A DNA stretch of 64,000 nt, taken from contig JBGAOY010000001.1 of assembly GCA_044221555.1 (NCBI GenBank), positions 186,001 to 250,000 on the forward strand, read 5' to 3'. Below, one piece after another: positions 34,021 through 42,715 of the stretch. This DNA is from JAEUJM01 sp044221555. Its GTDB lineage: Bacteria > Actinomycetota > Acidimicrobiia > Acidimicrobiales > DATDAH01. The notes beneath the pieces are model-generated. The model ran no database searches, had not been told where the DNA came from, and worked only from the letters and a program-made list of their open reading frames with translations. Position 1 is the first letter of the stretch; every line of letters starts with the position of its first letter. Both the position numbers and the translations under genes were made by a program.

Positions 34021-35522
34021 GTGCCGGCGGGTGCGGGCACCTGGCAACCCGTGCCGACACACTGTCGTAGCTCGACGATCAGGCCTTCCATGGTGGTGAC
34101 CAGGCCCGCCTGGCCAGGGTCGCCGGCGATGTTGGTGAGCTCGTCGGGATCGGTGTCGCGGTCGTACAGCTCGGTCTCGCCCGTCTCGTAGCGGACATAG
34201 GTGTAGCGGGGTGTCCGGACACCCACGTAGTGGGGGATCCGGCCCGAGCCTCGGGGCGGGCTCTCGAGCAGCAGGGCCCGCTCGGCCGGCGGCGACGCGC
34301 CGGCGTCGGCGGCGGATCCAGGCAGCGGGCGGCCGTCGAGCGCCAGGCGGGGCGCGGCGCCGGCCAGAGCGAGGATGGTGGCGGGCAGGTCGACGATCCC
34401 GACCTGCTCATCGACGGTGGCGCCTGCGGCGAAGGGCCCGCCGCGCACGATGAACGGCACCCGCAGCACGTTCTCGTAGGGCAGCACCTTCGCGAACGGG
34501 ATGCGGTGCTCGCCGAAGCTCCACCCGTTGTCCGACACGAACACGATCACCGTGTCGTCCAGCACGCCCTCCTCGTCGAGGGCGTCGACGATGCGACCGA
34601 CCGCCTGGTCGACGGCCAGGAGCGACTCCAGGTAGCGGCGGTAGGCCTCGGTGGTGAGGCCGGTGAGGTCGAAGTCCGTGCCGTTGTCCAGGTTGAACTG
34701 CACCACGCCGAGGGCGAAGGCCTGCTCGATGCCGTGCACGTGGTCGGGCTTGTCCGACACGTCGGTCTCGCCGATCGCGGCCGAATCGGGCAGCGGCTCG
34801 CCGTCGAAGCGGCCGAGGTGGCGGGGCGCGGGAGCCGGTGAGAACGGCAGCGCCCCCGGCCCGGTCCCGGTGTGGGGGGCGGTCGGCCAGAAGTCGAGCA
34901 GGAACGGCTGGCCCCCGGCGGCGAGCTGGTGGACCTGCTCGACGGCACGGTCGGCGAGCACGTCGGTCTGGTAGTCGGCGTCGGCGGTGCCGCGGTGCAC
35001 GTAGTGGCCGTTGTCGTTGACGTCGTAGTCGAAGTAGTCGGTGGCGGTCGGGTCGACCAGTGCGAACCACTCGTCCCATCCCGGCGGCCTGGCCGGCTCG
35101 GCGGTCCGCGTGTACGCGTTGAGGTACTTGCCGACGTGCGACGTCGTGTAGCCGGCGGCCTGGAGCCAGACCGGCAGGGTCTCGGAGTGGTCGAGCGCCG
35201 GGTAGCCACCGTCGGGCGGGGCGTTGTCCTGCACCCCGTTGTTGTGGGCGTACTGGCCGGTGAGGAACTGGGCGCGGGCGGGGCAGCACAGGGGGAAGGT
35301 GGCCAGGCCGTTGGTGAACGTGGTGCCCTCGTCGGCCAGCAGCGCGCGCGTGCGGGTCATCACCCGGAGGCTCTCCGCGGTCTGGTCGTCGGTCATGATC
35401 ACCACGACGTTGGGGCGGTCGGTGCGCACGGCCGCCTCCTCGCCGCCGTCACCGCCCCCGCACGACGCGGCCGCCCCGATGACCGCCAGCGCGACGAGGA
35501 GGGCGGGCCAGCGCGGGGTCAT
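34017..35522 (-). CDS. Secreted lipoprotein sulfatase, GlcNAc-6-sulfatase-like
   Basis: A 501-residue exported sulfatase with a lipobox (AAASC, Cys21). The N-terminal metal ligands are in VIMTDDQT (Asp45/46). The formylglycine signature PLCCPARAQFLTG gives C79-x-P-x-R, and the CCP-x-R form with YAHNNGV is the one seen in N-acetylglucosamine-6-sulfatases. HVGKYLN and FVSDNGWSFGEH supply the remaining active-site residues. Coupling to nagA supports a GlcNAc-6-sulfate substrate. A formylglycine-generating enzyme is not in the window. Confidence 0.85.
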   Translation of the reverse strand: MTPRWPALLVALAVIGAAASCGGGDGGEEAAVRTDRPNVVVIMTDDQTAESLRVMTRTRALLADEGTTFTNGLATFPLCCPARAQFLTGQYAHNNGVQDNAPPDGGYPALDHSETLPVWLQAAGYTTSHVGKYLNAYTRTAEPARPPGWDEWFALVDPTATDYFDYDVNDNGHYVHRGTADADYQTDVLADRAVEQVHQLAAGGQPFLLDFWPTAPHTGTGPGALPFSPAPAPRHLGRFDGEPLPDSAAIGETDVSDKPDHVHGIEQAFALGVVQFNLDNGTDFDLTGLTTEAYRRYLESLLAVDQAVGRIVDALDEEGVLDDTVIVFVSDNGWSFGEHRIPFAKVLPYENVLRVPFIVRGGPFAAGATVDEQVGIVDLPATILALAGAAPRLALDGRPLPGSAADAGASPPAERALLLESPPRGSGRIPHYVGVRTPRYTYVRYETGETELYDRDTDPDELTNIAGDPGQAGLVTTMEGLIVELRQCVGTGCQVPAPAGT

Positions 35523-35582
35523 GGCGACTGTCTAGCGGAGACCCTCCAATGGCGAAGGGCGGGCCGCCGGTACGCTGCGCTG

Positions 35583-36197
35583 GTGGCTGAACCCCTCGTG
35601 GCGACCTCGACGCGAGACGCCATCCTGGTGGAGGCCCGTCGATGCTTCGCGGAGCACGGCTACGAGGGCACCTCGCTCAACGAGATCGCAGAGGCCGTGG
35701 GGATCCGCCGGCCCAGCCTGCTCTACCACTTCGAGTCGAAGCACGCCCTGTACCGCGAGGTGTTCGAGACCGCGCTGGCCGAGTGGTACGTGCTGATCGA
35801 GGAGGCCGTCACCGACACCGATCGCCAGGGCTGGAACCTGCTCGACCGGGGCCTCACGGCCGGCTTCCGGTTCTTCATGGAGAGCCCGGAGTTCGTGGTG
35901 CTGCTGCGCCGGGAGTTCCTGGAGAGCGGCGGGCACCTGGGCATCGACCTGGGCGCGGCGATGCGTCCGCAGTTCGAGCGGGCGGCGGCGTTCCTGCAGC
36001 GGGAGATGGACGCCGGCCGCTTCCGTCACCACGACGCCGAGCAACTGCTGCTCACCGGGTACGGCGCCATGCTGAGCTACTTCAGCGACCTGCCGGTCAT
36101 CGAGAGCATGCTCGGCCGCGACCCCGGCTCGCCCGAGGCGTTGGAGGCCCGGCTCGAGCACATCCGCGAGTTCTTCCGCGCCGCCCTCGAGCCCTGA
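35583..36197 (+). CDS. TetR-family transcriptional regulator
   Basis: A 204-residue TetR regulator: an N-terminal helix-turn-helix AEHGYEGTSLNEIAEAVGIRRPSLLYHFESKHALYREVF (about 22-60; recognition helix around RRPSLLYHF) and an all-helical ligand domain. GTG at 35583 or GTG at 35598/35599 region are possible starts; the first is used. It is divergent from the sulfatase-nagA unit and upstream of the acyl-CoA synthetase genes; either could be its target. Confidence 0.85.
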   Translation: MAEPLVATSTRDAILVEARRCFAEHGYEGTSLNEIAEAVGIRRPSLLYHFESKHALYREVFETALAEWYVLIEEAVTDTDRQGWNLLDRGLTAGFRFFMESPEFVVLLRREFLESGGHLGIDLGAAMRPQFERAAAFLQREMDAGRFRHHDAEQLLLTGYGAMLSYFSDLPVIESMLGRDPGSPEALEARLEHIREFFRAALEP

Positions 36198-36231
36198 GGA
36201 GCCTGGTCGGGCACGCGTGGTGGGTGCGGGC

Positions 36232-36263
36232 GGGGTGTGTCGAGCCCGGGGTGTGTCGAGCCC
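36232..36263 (+). repeat. Two tandem copies of a 16-bp unit upstream of the ATP-grasp gene
   Basis: GGGGTGTGTCGAGCCC occurs at 36232-36247 and again at 36248-36263, between the TetR gene and the start at 36289. Direct copies in this position could be binding sites for a regulator, possibly the adjacent TetR protein. Confidence 0.6.
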
Positions 36264-36288
36264 GAGGTGCCCACGTAACGTACGCCGG

Positions 36289-36948
36289 ATGTCGCCGACG
36301 CTCTCCGAGGCCGAGTCCAAGCAGTTGCTGGCCGCCCACGGCGTGCCCGTGGTGGACGAGGCGGTGGTGAGCGACGCCGCCGCCGCGAGCGACGCGGCCG
36401 AGGGGCTGGGGTTCCCCGTGGCGGCCAAGCTGTGCGGCGACGCCATCGCCCACAAGACCGAACGGGGCCTTGTCCGGCTGGGCCTGGCCGACCGCGACGC
36501 GGTGCGCCGCGCCGCGGACGAGCTGTTGGCCGCGGCCCGGCCCGAGGACGGCGAGGTCGGCGTGCTGGTGGCCCCGATGGTGTCGGGGAACCGTGAGCTC
36601 ATCGCCGGGCTGCAGCGCGACCCGCAGTTCGGCATGACGGTGATGCTCGGGATCGGCGGCGTCCTGGCCGAGGCCCTCGCCGACGTGGCGTTCCGGCTGG
36701 TGCCGATCCAGCGGGTCGACGCACTGGAGATGATCGAGCAGCTGCGGACGCAGGCGCTCCTGGGGGCGTTCCGCGGCGAGCCACCCGTGGACCGCGACGC
36801 ACTGGTCGACGTCCTGGTGGGCCTCTCCGACGCCGCGCAGGCCCGCCCCGACCTGGTGTCGGCCGACCTCAACCCCCTGATCGTCCACGACGGGCGGCCG
36901 GTGGCGGTCGACGCGCTCGTCGAGCTCGATGAGCCGGATGCCGCGTGA
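36289..36948 (+). CDS. ATP-grasp (beta) subunit of ADP-forming acyl-CoA synthetase
   Basis: A 219-residue ATP-grasp_5 protein like the beta subunit of ADP-forming acetate-CoA ligases. It starts with SEAESKQLLAAHGVPV, then GFPVAAKLCGDAIAHKTERGLVRLGL (Lys and His of the nucleotide site), QFGMTVMLGIGGVLAEALADVAFRLVPI and a final ADLNPLIV strand with the metal-binding Asn. The alpha subunit follows with a GTGA overlap. Together they would interconvert acyl-CoA + ADP + Pi and acid + CoA + ATP; substrate unknown. Confidence 0.85.
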   Translation: MSPTLSEAESKQLLAAHGVPVVDEAVVSDAAAASDAAEGLGFPVAAKLCGDAIAHKTERGLVRLGLADRDAVRRAADELLAAARPEDGEVGVLVAPMVSGNRELIAGLQRDPQFGMTVMLGIGGVLAEALADVAFRLVPIQRVDALEMIEQLRTQALLGAFRGEPPVDRDALVDVLVGLSDAAQARPDLVSADLNPLIVHDGRPVAVDALVELDEPDAA

Positions 36949-38417
36949 TGGCGCCCACCAGCGAGCAGTTCCGCGCCCTGTTCGAGCCCCGTGGCGTCAT
37001 CGTCGCCGGGGCGTCGACCCATCCCGGGAAGTTCGGCTTCGTGTGCCTGCACAACATCCTGAGCGCCGGCTACGAGGGGCGGGTGTTCGCCACCAACCGT
37101 GACGGGGCGGAGGTGCTGGGCATCGAGTGCCTCACGACGGTCGACGAGGTGCCCGACGGTGCCGCCGACCTGGTGTTCATCTGCACCCCGGCGTCGACCA
37201 ACCCCGACCTCCTGCGCTCGTGCGCCCGCAAGGGCGTACGGGCCGCGTTCGTGGCCTCCGCCGGCTACGCCGAGGCGGGCGACGAGGGCCGGGCCGCCGA
37301 GGGGGAGCTGGTGGCGCTGGCCGACGAGCTGGGCATCCTGCTCGCCGGGCCCAACGGCCAAGGCGTGGTGTCGCCCCCCTCCAAGCTCTGCGCGCAGATC
37401 GTGGCGCCGTACCCACCGGCCGGCCACATCGGGGTGGCCAGCCAGTCGGGCAACTTCGTGTCGTCGTTCATGAACTACGCGCAGCACAGCGGCATCGGCA
37501 TCAGCCGCGCGGTCAGCGCCGGCAACTCGGCCGCGGTCACCGTGCCCGACTACCTGGACTACTTCGCCGACGACCCCGAGACCCGGGTGGGGCTGGCCTA
37601 CCTCGAGGGCATCAATGACGGCCGCGCCTACTTCGAGCGGCTGCGATCGGTGGTCGAGCGCAAGCCGTTGGTCGTGGTGAAGGGGGGCGCCACCGCCGGC
37701 GGCGCTCGGGCGGCCGCCAGCCACACCGGCTCGCTGGCCACCGACGACGCGGTGTTCGACGGAGCGTGCCGGCAGGCGGGCGTCACCCGGGCCGCCACCG
37801 TCGAGGAGGCCTTCGAGGCGGCGGCCACCTTCGCCACCCAACCGCGGCCCAGGGGGCCACGCACCGTCGTGCTCACCACGGCGGGCGGATGGGGCGTCGT
37901 GACCGCCGACGCGATCGCCCGCACCGACCTCGAGCTGCTCGAGCTCCCCGACGACTTGTGCCGGTCGATCGACGCCAAGCTGCCGCCCCGGTGGAGCGGG
38001 AGCAACCCGGTCGACCTCGCGGGCGGCGAGACCCGTGACACCATTCCCGAGGTGATGGAGCTGGTGGCGAGCCACGACTCGGTGGATGCGGTGATCTACC
38101 TGGGCCTCGGGATCCAGGCGAACACGGGCCGTCTCGAGCGGGAGGGGCCCTTCTATCCCGACCACGGCCTCGAGCGCATCGTCGCCTATCACGACCGCCA
38201 GGACGCCCGGTTCGCCCAGGCCGCGGCCGACATCTCAGACGCGACGGGCAAGCCCATCCTCACCGCGACCGAGCTGGGCGTGACCGACCCGTCGAACGCG
38301 GGACCAGCCACCGTCCGGGCCAGCGGTCGCCTCTGCTACCCCTCGTCGAACCGTGCCGTCACGGCGCTCGCGCACCTGTGGCACGACGCGCGGTACCGCC
38401 AGCGCCGCGGCCTGTAG
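36945..38417 (+). CDS. CoA-binding (alpha) subunit of ADP-forming acyl-CoA synthetase
   Basis: A 490-residue protein with an N-terminal CoA-binding Rossmann domain (RGVIVAGASTHPGKFG, about 16-31), then a succinyl-CoA-ligase-like domain (IGVASQSGNFVSSF) and a flavodoxin-like domain. The conserved histidine region is AAASHTGSLATDDAVF (about 261-276), matching the transient phospho-histidine of ACD enzymes. Overlap with the ATP-grasp gene implies a coupled heteromer. GTG 36945 or ATG 36948 may start it. Confidence 0.87.
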   Translation: MMAPTSEQFRALFEPRGVIVAGASTHPGKFGFVCLHNILSAGYEGRVFATNRDGAEVLGIECLTTVDEVPDGAADLVFICTPASTNPDLLRSCARKGVRAAFVASAGYAEAGDEGRAAEGELVALADELGILLAGPNGQGVVSPPSKLCAQIVAPYPPAGHIGVASQSGNFVSSFMNYAQHSGIGISRAVSAGNSAAVTVPDYLDYFADDPETRVGLAYLEGINDGRAYFERLRSVVERKPLVVVKGGATAGGARAAASHTGSLATDDAVFDGACRQAGVTRAATVEEAFEAAATFATQPRPRGPRTVVLTTAGGWGVVTADAIARTDLELLELPDDLCRSIDAKLPPRWSGSNPVDLAGGETRDTIPEVMELVASHDSVDAVIYLGLGIQANTGRLEREGPFYPDHGLERIVAYHDRQDARFAQAAADISDATGKPILTATELGVTDPSNAGPATVRASGRLCYPSSNRAVTALAHLWHDARYRQRRGL

Positions 38418-38432
38418 GCGGCCCACCGCACC

Positions 38433-39863
38433 GTGCGCCGTCTGATCCTGCCCGTGCTGCTGCTGCTGGTCGCCCTCGGGGCGGGCATCGCCGCGGTGGT
38501 GGCCGACCGGGAAGCGGCCGCCACCGATACGGCCGCCGAGCGGCCGGGGCCGGTCACCCCGGTGCTGTCGGCCCGGCGCGTGCCCGACCTGGCGTCGCAG
38601 GCCGGGGCCGACAGCCGCCTGCGAGCCGGCCTCGACGGGTTGGCCGGCGTGCTGCCCCCCGACAGCTGCCTGGTCGTCGAGGCCGATGGTCGGCCCATCA
38701 CCGCGCACCGGCCGGAGGAGGCGGTGACGCCGGCCTCCACCGAGAAGGTGCTCACCGCGGCCGCCGCGCTCAGTGCCCTCGGCCCCGACTTCCGCTATCG
38801 GACCCGTGTCGAGGCGGCCGCCGCACCCACCGGTGGGGTCGTCGCCGGCGACCTGTTCCTGGTGGGGGGCGGCGACCCCGTGCTCACCACCGCCGACTAC
38901 GCCGCCACCTCACCGCAGCAGGACCGAGCCACCACGAGCCTGGAGGACCTGGCCGACGCGGTGGTGGAGGCCGGGGTGACCCAGGTGCAGGGCGGTGTCG
39001 TCGGTGACGAGAGCCGCTACCCGGCGGCTCGCTACGTGGACGACTGGCCGTCGCGATACATCGACCAGAACCAGACGGGTCCGCTCTCGGCGCTGTCGGT
39101 CGACGACGGCTACGAGAGCTTCCCGAGCGCCGCCGACCCCGGCGCACCGCTGCGTCCGTCCCCCGACCCGGCGGCGCGGGCCGCCGCGGTGTTCACGGGG
39201 CTGTTGCGCGACCGGGGTGTGGACGTCGTCGGGCCACCGTCGGCCGGCACCGCGCCCGACGGCACCGTGACCATCGCCAAGAAGCGCTCGAAGCCACTGC
39301 CGCAGATCCTGGCCGAGGCGTTGACCTTCAGCGACAACCAGACCGCCGAATTGGTGATCCGCGAGATCGGGCGGTCGGTGGGCGGCGAGGGGACCACCGC
39401 GGCAGGCGCGTCGGCGGTGGAGCAGGTGCTGGCGGCGGCGGGCCTGTCCGCCGGGCCCGAGGACGCGGTCGACGGCTCGGGCCTCGCGGAGTCGAACCGC
39501 CTCACCTGCGAGACGCTGGTGCGCACCCTCGAGAGCGACCCCGTGCTGGTCGACGGCCTGGCCACCGGCGGGGAGCCCGGCACGCTGGCCTCGTTCGCCG
39601 GCACGCCGCTGGATGGCCGCCTGCACGCCAAGACCGGCTCGCTCAACCACGTCCGGGCCCTGGCGGGGGTGGTCGACCTCCTCGAGGGGGGCGAGCAGCT
39701 CACGTTCTCGTACATCATCAACAACCCGCCGTTCATCACGCCCGAGCAGGACAGCCTGCGAGGCCAGTTGGGGGCGCTGCTGGCCAGCTATCCCGACCGC
39801 CCGCCGCTCGGCGACCTGGTGCCCGTGCACGTCGACGGGCAGCAGCCCTCGGCCACCGACTGA
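38433..39863 (+). CDS. dacB: D-alanyl-D-alanine carboxypeptidase, PBP4/DacB type
   Basis: A 476-residue class C penicillin-binding protein: an N-terminal hydrophobic anchor or signal (ILPVLLLLVALGAGIAAVVA), SxxK at S102-T-E-K105 with the nucleophile serine, the PBP4 domain insertion, SxN as SDN near residue 300 and KTG in HAKTGSL near residue 400. It trims peptidoglycan peptides outside the membrane. It starts 16 bases after the acyl-CoA synthetase gene and 55 bases precede the glycosyltransferase block, so it may belong to either transcription unit. Confidence 0.9.
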   Translation: MRRLILPVLLLLVALGAGIAAVVADREAAATDTAAERPGPVTPVLSARRVPDLASQAGADSRLRAGLDGLAGVLPPDSCLVVEADGRPITAHRPEEAVTPASTEKVLTAAAALSALGPDFRYRTRVEAAAAPTGGVVAGDLFLVGGGDPVLTTADYAATSPQQDRATTSLEDLADAVVEAGVTQVQGGVVGDESRYPAARYVDDWPSRYIDQNQTGPLSALSVDDGYESFPSAADPGAPLRPSPDPAARAAAVFTGLLRDRGVDVVGPPSAGTAPDGTVTIAKKRSKPLPQILAEALTFSDNQTAELVIREIGRSVGGEGTTAAGASAVEQVLAAAGLSAGPEDAVDGSGLAESNRLTCETLVRTLESDPVLVDGLATGGEPGTLASFAGTPLDGRLHAKTGSLNHVRALAGVVDLLEGGEQLTFSYIINNPPFITPEQDSLRGQLGALLASYPDRPPLGDLVPVHVDGQQPSATD

Positions 39864-39918
39864 GCGGTCGACCGTGACGCGCGGGGCCCTGACCGGGCCG
39901 ACGGTACGATCGGCTCCC

Positions 39919-41325
39919 GTGCCCAGGATCGCCCGACTCTCGTTTCGGGCGTGGCTGGCGATCATCGGCGGCGGCGCCCTGGCCCTGCGGGTGACCTACA
40001 CGCTGATGGCCAAGGGCAACGGCCCGCCCGAGGGTGACGGGGTGTACTTCTACGGCCAGGCGCGCGCGGTCGCCGACGGCGTCGGGTTCATCGACCCGAT
40101 CCTCTACCAGGCGTTCCACCTCAAGCTGCAGGCCGCGCATCACCCCCCGCTCTACGTCGTCTACCTCGCGCTGGCGTCGAAGGTGGTGGGCACCAGCCCC
40201 CAGTCGTTGCGGCTCGCGTCGTGCCTGCTGGGCGCGGCGATGGTCGTGGTCGTGGGGCTGGTCGGTCGGCGGGTGGCGGGCGAGCGCGCCGGATTGCTGG
40301 CGGCGCTGGTGGCCGCGGTCTACCCGCACCTGTGGGCCAACGACGCGCTGTTGCTCTCGGAGCCCCTGTACGGGCTCATGATCGCCCTGGTCCTGTTGAC
40401 CGCGTACCGCCTGTGGGACGACCCCCGTCCCCGCGAGGCCGCCCTGCTGGGCGCAGCCCTCGGGTTCGCGACGCTCACCCGGGCCGAGGCCCTCGTGCTG
40501 TTCCTGATCCTGGCCATCCCCCTGGTGGTGCTGTGCCGGAGCCTCGACCGCGTGGCCCGCGCGGTGCTCGTCGCCGTCGTGCTCGCCACCGGTGGGTTGG
40601 TGATGGCGCCGTGGGTGGCCCACAACCTGTACCGCTTCAACGAGCCCGTCACGTTGTCCTACGGCCTCTCGGGGGTGCTGACCCAGGCCAACTGCGACCG
40701 CACCTACTCGGGGGAGTACCTGGGCTACTGGCATCCCGACTGCTCGTTCCTCGACGAGACCATCGGCCCCTCCGCCCGCCAGTGCCTGCGTGAACCGGCC
40801 CGCTGCGCGGAGATCTACGCGGCCCGGTTCGGTGACGAGTCCGACGCGGCCAAGCTCGGGCAGGACCTGGGCGTGCAGTACATCAAGGACCACAAGGGGC
40901 GGGTGCCCGTGGTCGTCGCGGCCCGGGTGGGGCGCATGTGGGGCGTCTACCGGCCCGGGCAGCAGGTGCAGATCGACGCGGTGAGCGAGGGGCGGGGGCT
41001 GTGGCTGGCTCGCGTCGCGCTCATGACCTTCTACGAGATGGTGGCCGTGGCCGTGGTCGGACTGGTGCTCCTCCGCCGCCGGCGGGTACCGATCCTGCCC
41101 TTGGTGTCGATGGCCGTGCTGGTCACGCTGGTGGCGGGCCTGGCCATCCCGGTCACTCGCTACCGCGTGCCCCTCGAGGTGGCCATGGCCGTGCTCGCCG
41201 GCGTGGTGGCCGACCAGTGCCTGCGTTGGTGGTCGGCCCGCCGGCGCTCCTCGGCACCTGCCACCCGACGCACCTCGATCAGGGCCGACGAGGTCACCGG
41301 AACGGCCGAGCCGACCCGTGCCTGA
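39919..41325 (+). CDS. GT-C membrane glycosyltransferase, paralog 1 (ArnT/PMT-like)
   Basis: A 468-residue polytopic protein with about 10-11 helices. The N-terminal first loop has EGDGVYFYGQARAVADGVGF with acidic residues at the expected GT-C catalytic position, followed by AAHHPPLYVVYLAL and an LLSEPLYGLMIALVLLTAYRLWDDPR helix pair, all typical of the GT39/GT83-like PMT_2 superfamily. Such enzymes transfer sugars from polyprenyl-phosphate donors to lipid or protein on the outer face of the membrane. The gene downstream is a clear paralog (shared E-P-L-Y-G, QANCDxTY, W-G-V-Y-R-P). Substrate unknown. GTG start at 39919. Confidence 0.82.
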   Translation: MPRIARLSFRAWLAIIGGGALALRVTYTLMAKGNGPPEGDGVYFYGQARAVADGVGFIDPILYQAFHLKLQAAHHPPLYVVYLALASKVVGTSPQSLRLASCLLGAAMVVVVGLVGRRVAGERAGLLAALVAAVYPHLWANDALLLSEPLYGLMIALVLLTAYRLWDDPRPREAALLGAALGFATLTRAEALVLFLILAIPLVVLCRSLDRVARAVLVAVVLATGGLVMAPWVAHNLYRFNEPVTLSYGLSGVLTQANCDRTYSGEYLGYWHPDCSFLDETIGPSARQCLREPARCAEIYAARFGDESDAAKLGQDLGVQYIKDHKGRVPVVVAARVGRMWGVYRPGQQVQIDAVSEGRGLWLARVALMTFYEMVAVAVVGLVLLRRRRVPILPLVSMAVLVTLVAGLAIPVTRYRVPLEVAMAVLAGVVADQCLRWWSARRRSSAPATRRTSIRADEVTGTAEPTRA

Positions 41326-42715
41326 ACGCTGGCGGACCTTCCCCGTCCGGCTCGGCCTCGTCACGGGCGCGGCGCTGGTGCTGCGGCTGGTGTACGCGAT
41401 CGCGGTGCGGGGCAACGACGAGCCCGGCGGCGACGGCTTCTACTTCCACAACCAGGCGCTGGCCATCAGCCGGGGCGACGGCTTCGTCAACCCCATCGCG
41501 TGGCTGTACGCCGACACCAACGTGCAGGCGGCCCACCACCCGCCGCTGTACTCGCTCTACCTCGCCCTGCCCTCCGCGCTGGGGCTGGAGAGCCCGCTCG
41601 CACACCGTGTGGTGTCCTGCATCGCAGGGGCGGCCACGGTCGCGTTGGTCGGCCTGCTGGCCCGCCGCCTCGCGGGCGGCCCGGGCGCAGGTGACCGTGC
41701 CGGGCTCCTGGCCGCCGGCCTGGCGGCGGTGTACCCGATCCTGTGGGTGAACGACGGCCTCGTGCTGTCCGAGCCCCTGTACGGCGTCACCATCGCGCTG
41801 GTGCTGTTCGCGGCGTACCGCGTGTACGACGAGCCCGGTCCCCGGCGAGCGGCGGCCCTGGGGGCCGCGATCGCCCTCGCCGCCCTCACCCGTGCCGAGG
41901 CGTCGAACCTGCTGCTGTTCCTGGCGGTACCCCTTGCGCTCCTCCTCCCGGCCCTCGGATGGCGACGCCGAGTGGTGCTGGTCGTGGCCGCGGGTGTCGC
42001 CTACGCCCTGGTGGTGAGCCCGTGGATCGTCTACAACCTGGCCCGGTTCGACCGGCCGGTCTTCCTCTCCTACGGCGCCGCCGGCGTGTTGCCCCAGGCC
42101 AACTGCGACCAGACCTACGACGGCCCGTTGCTCGGGTACTGGAGCGGCGCGTGCGCGTTCCCGAGCAAGGAGGAGATCCCCGAGCTGCGCAAGGCCCACC
42201 CCGACATCGAGGTGGTCGCGCAGGAGGGCATCGAGTTCCTCGGGGACGGCGACGAGTCGTCGGCCGCCGACATCGGCCTGCACCGCGGGCTCGACTACAT
42301 CGAGTCGCGGCCGGGACGGGCGGCGGTGGTGTCGGCGGCGCGCGTCGGTCGCCTGTGGGGCGTGTACCGGCCCGCCCAGGGGGTCGACCTCGACACCGTG
42401 GTGGAGGACCGCGGCCGCGGGGTCTCCACGGTCGGGTTGATCATGTACTACGAGCTCGTGGTCCTCGGCGCCGTCGGGCTGGTCGTGCTCCGGCGCCGAT
42501 CGGTACCGATCCTGCCCTTCGTCAGCCTGGCCGTCCTGGTCACATTCACCGCCGCCGTCGCCATCGGCATCACCCGCTACCGATTCCCCGTGGACGTGGG
42601 CCTGGTGGTGCTGGGCGGCATCGCGCTCGATGCCGGGTGGCGCTGGATGCGTCGGCCCTCGTCGCCACGACGCCGTCCGGCCCCGCGGCGGGCCGAGGCG
42701 GGCGCGGCACGATGA
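41318..42715 (+). CDS. GT-C membrane glycosyltransferase, paralog 2
   Basis: A 465-residue paralog of the preceding protein with the same plan: GGDGFYFHNQALAISRGDGFVNP in the first loop, AAHHPPLYSLYLALPSALG, LVLSEPLYGVTIALVLFAAYRVYDEPG, and the shared extracytoplasmic motifs LPQANCDQTYDGPLLGYW and GRLWGVYRPAQG. Its GTG start overlaps paralog 1 by 8 bases, and its stop overlaps the next gene by 4. Retention of both copies suggests two distinct transfer steps. Confidence 0.82.
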   Translation: MPERWRTFPVRLGLVTGAALVLRLVYAIAVRGNDEPGGDGFYFHNQALAISRGDGFVNPIAWLYADTNVQAAHHPPLYSLYLALPSALGLESPLAHRVVSCIAGAATVALVGLLARRLAGGPGAGDRAGLLAAGLAAVYPILWVNDGLVLSEPLYGVTIALVLFAAYRVYDEPGPRRAAALGAAIALAALTRAEASNLLLFLAVPLALLLPALGWRRRVVLVVAAGVAYALVVSPWIVYNLARFDRPVFLSYGAAGVLPQANCDQTYDGPLLGYWSGACAFPSKEEIPELRKAHPDIEVVAQEGIEFLGDGDESSAADIGLHRGLDYIESRPGRAAVVSAARVGRLWGVYRPAQGVDLDTVVEDRGRGVSTVGLIMYYELVVLGAVGLVVLRRRSVPILPFVSLAVLVTFTAAVAIGITRYRFPVDVGLVVLGGIALDAGWRWMRRPSSPRRRPAPRRAEAGAAR

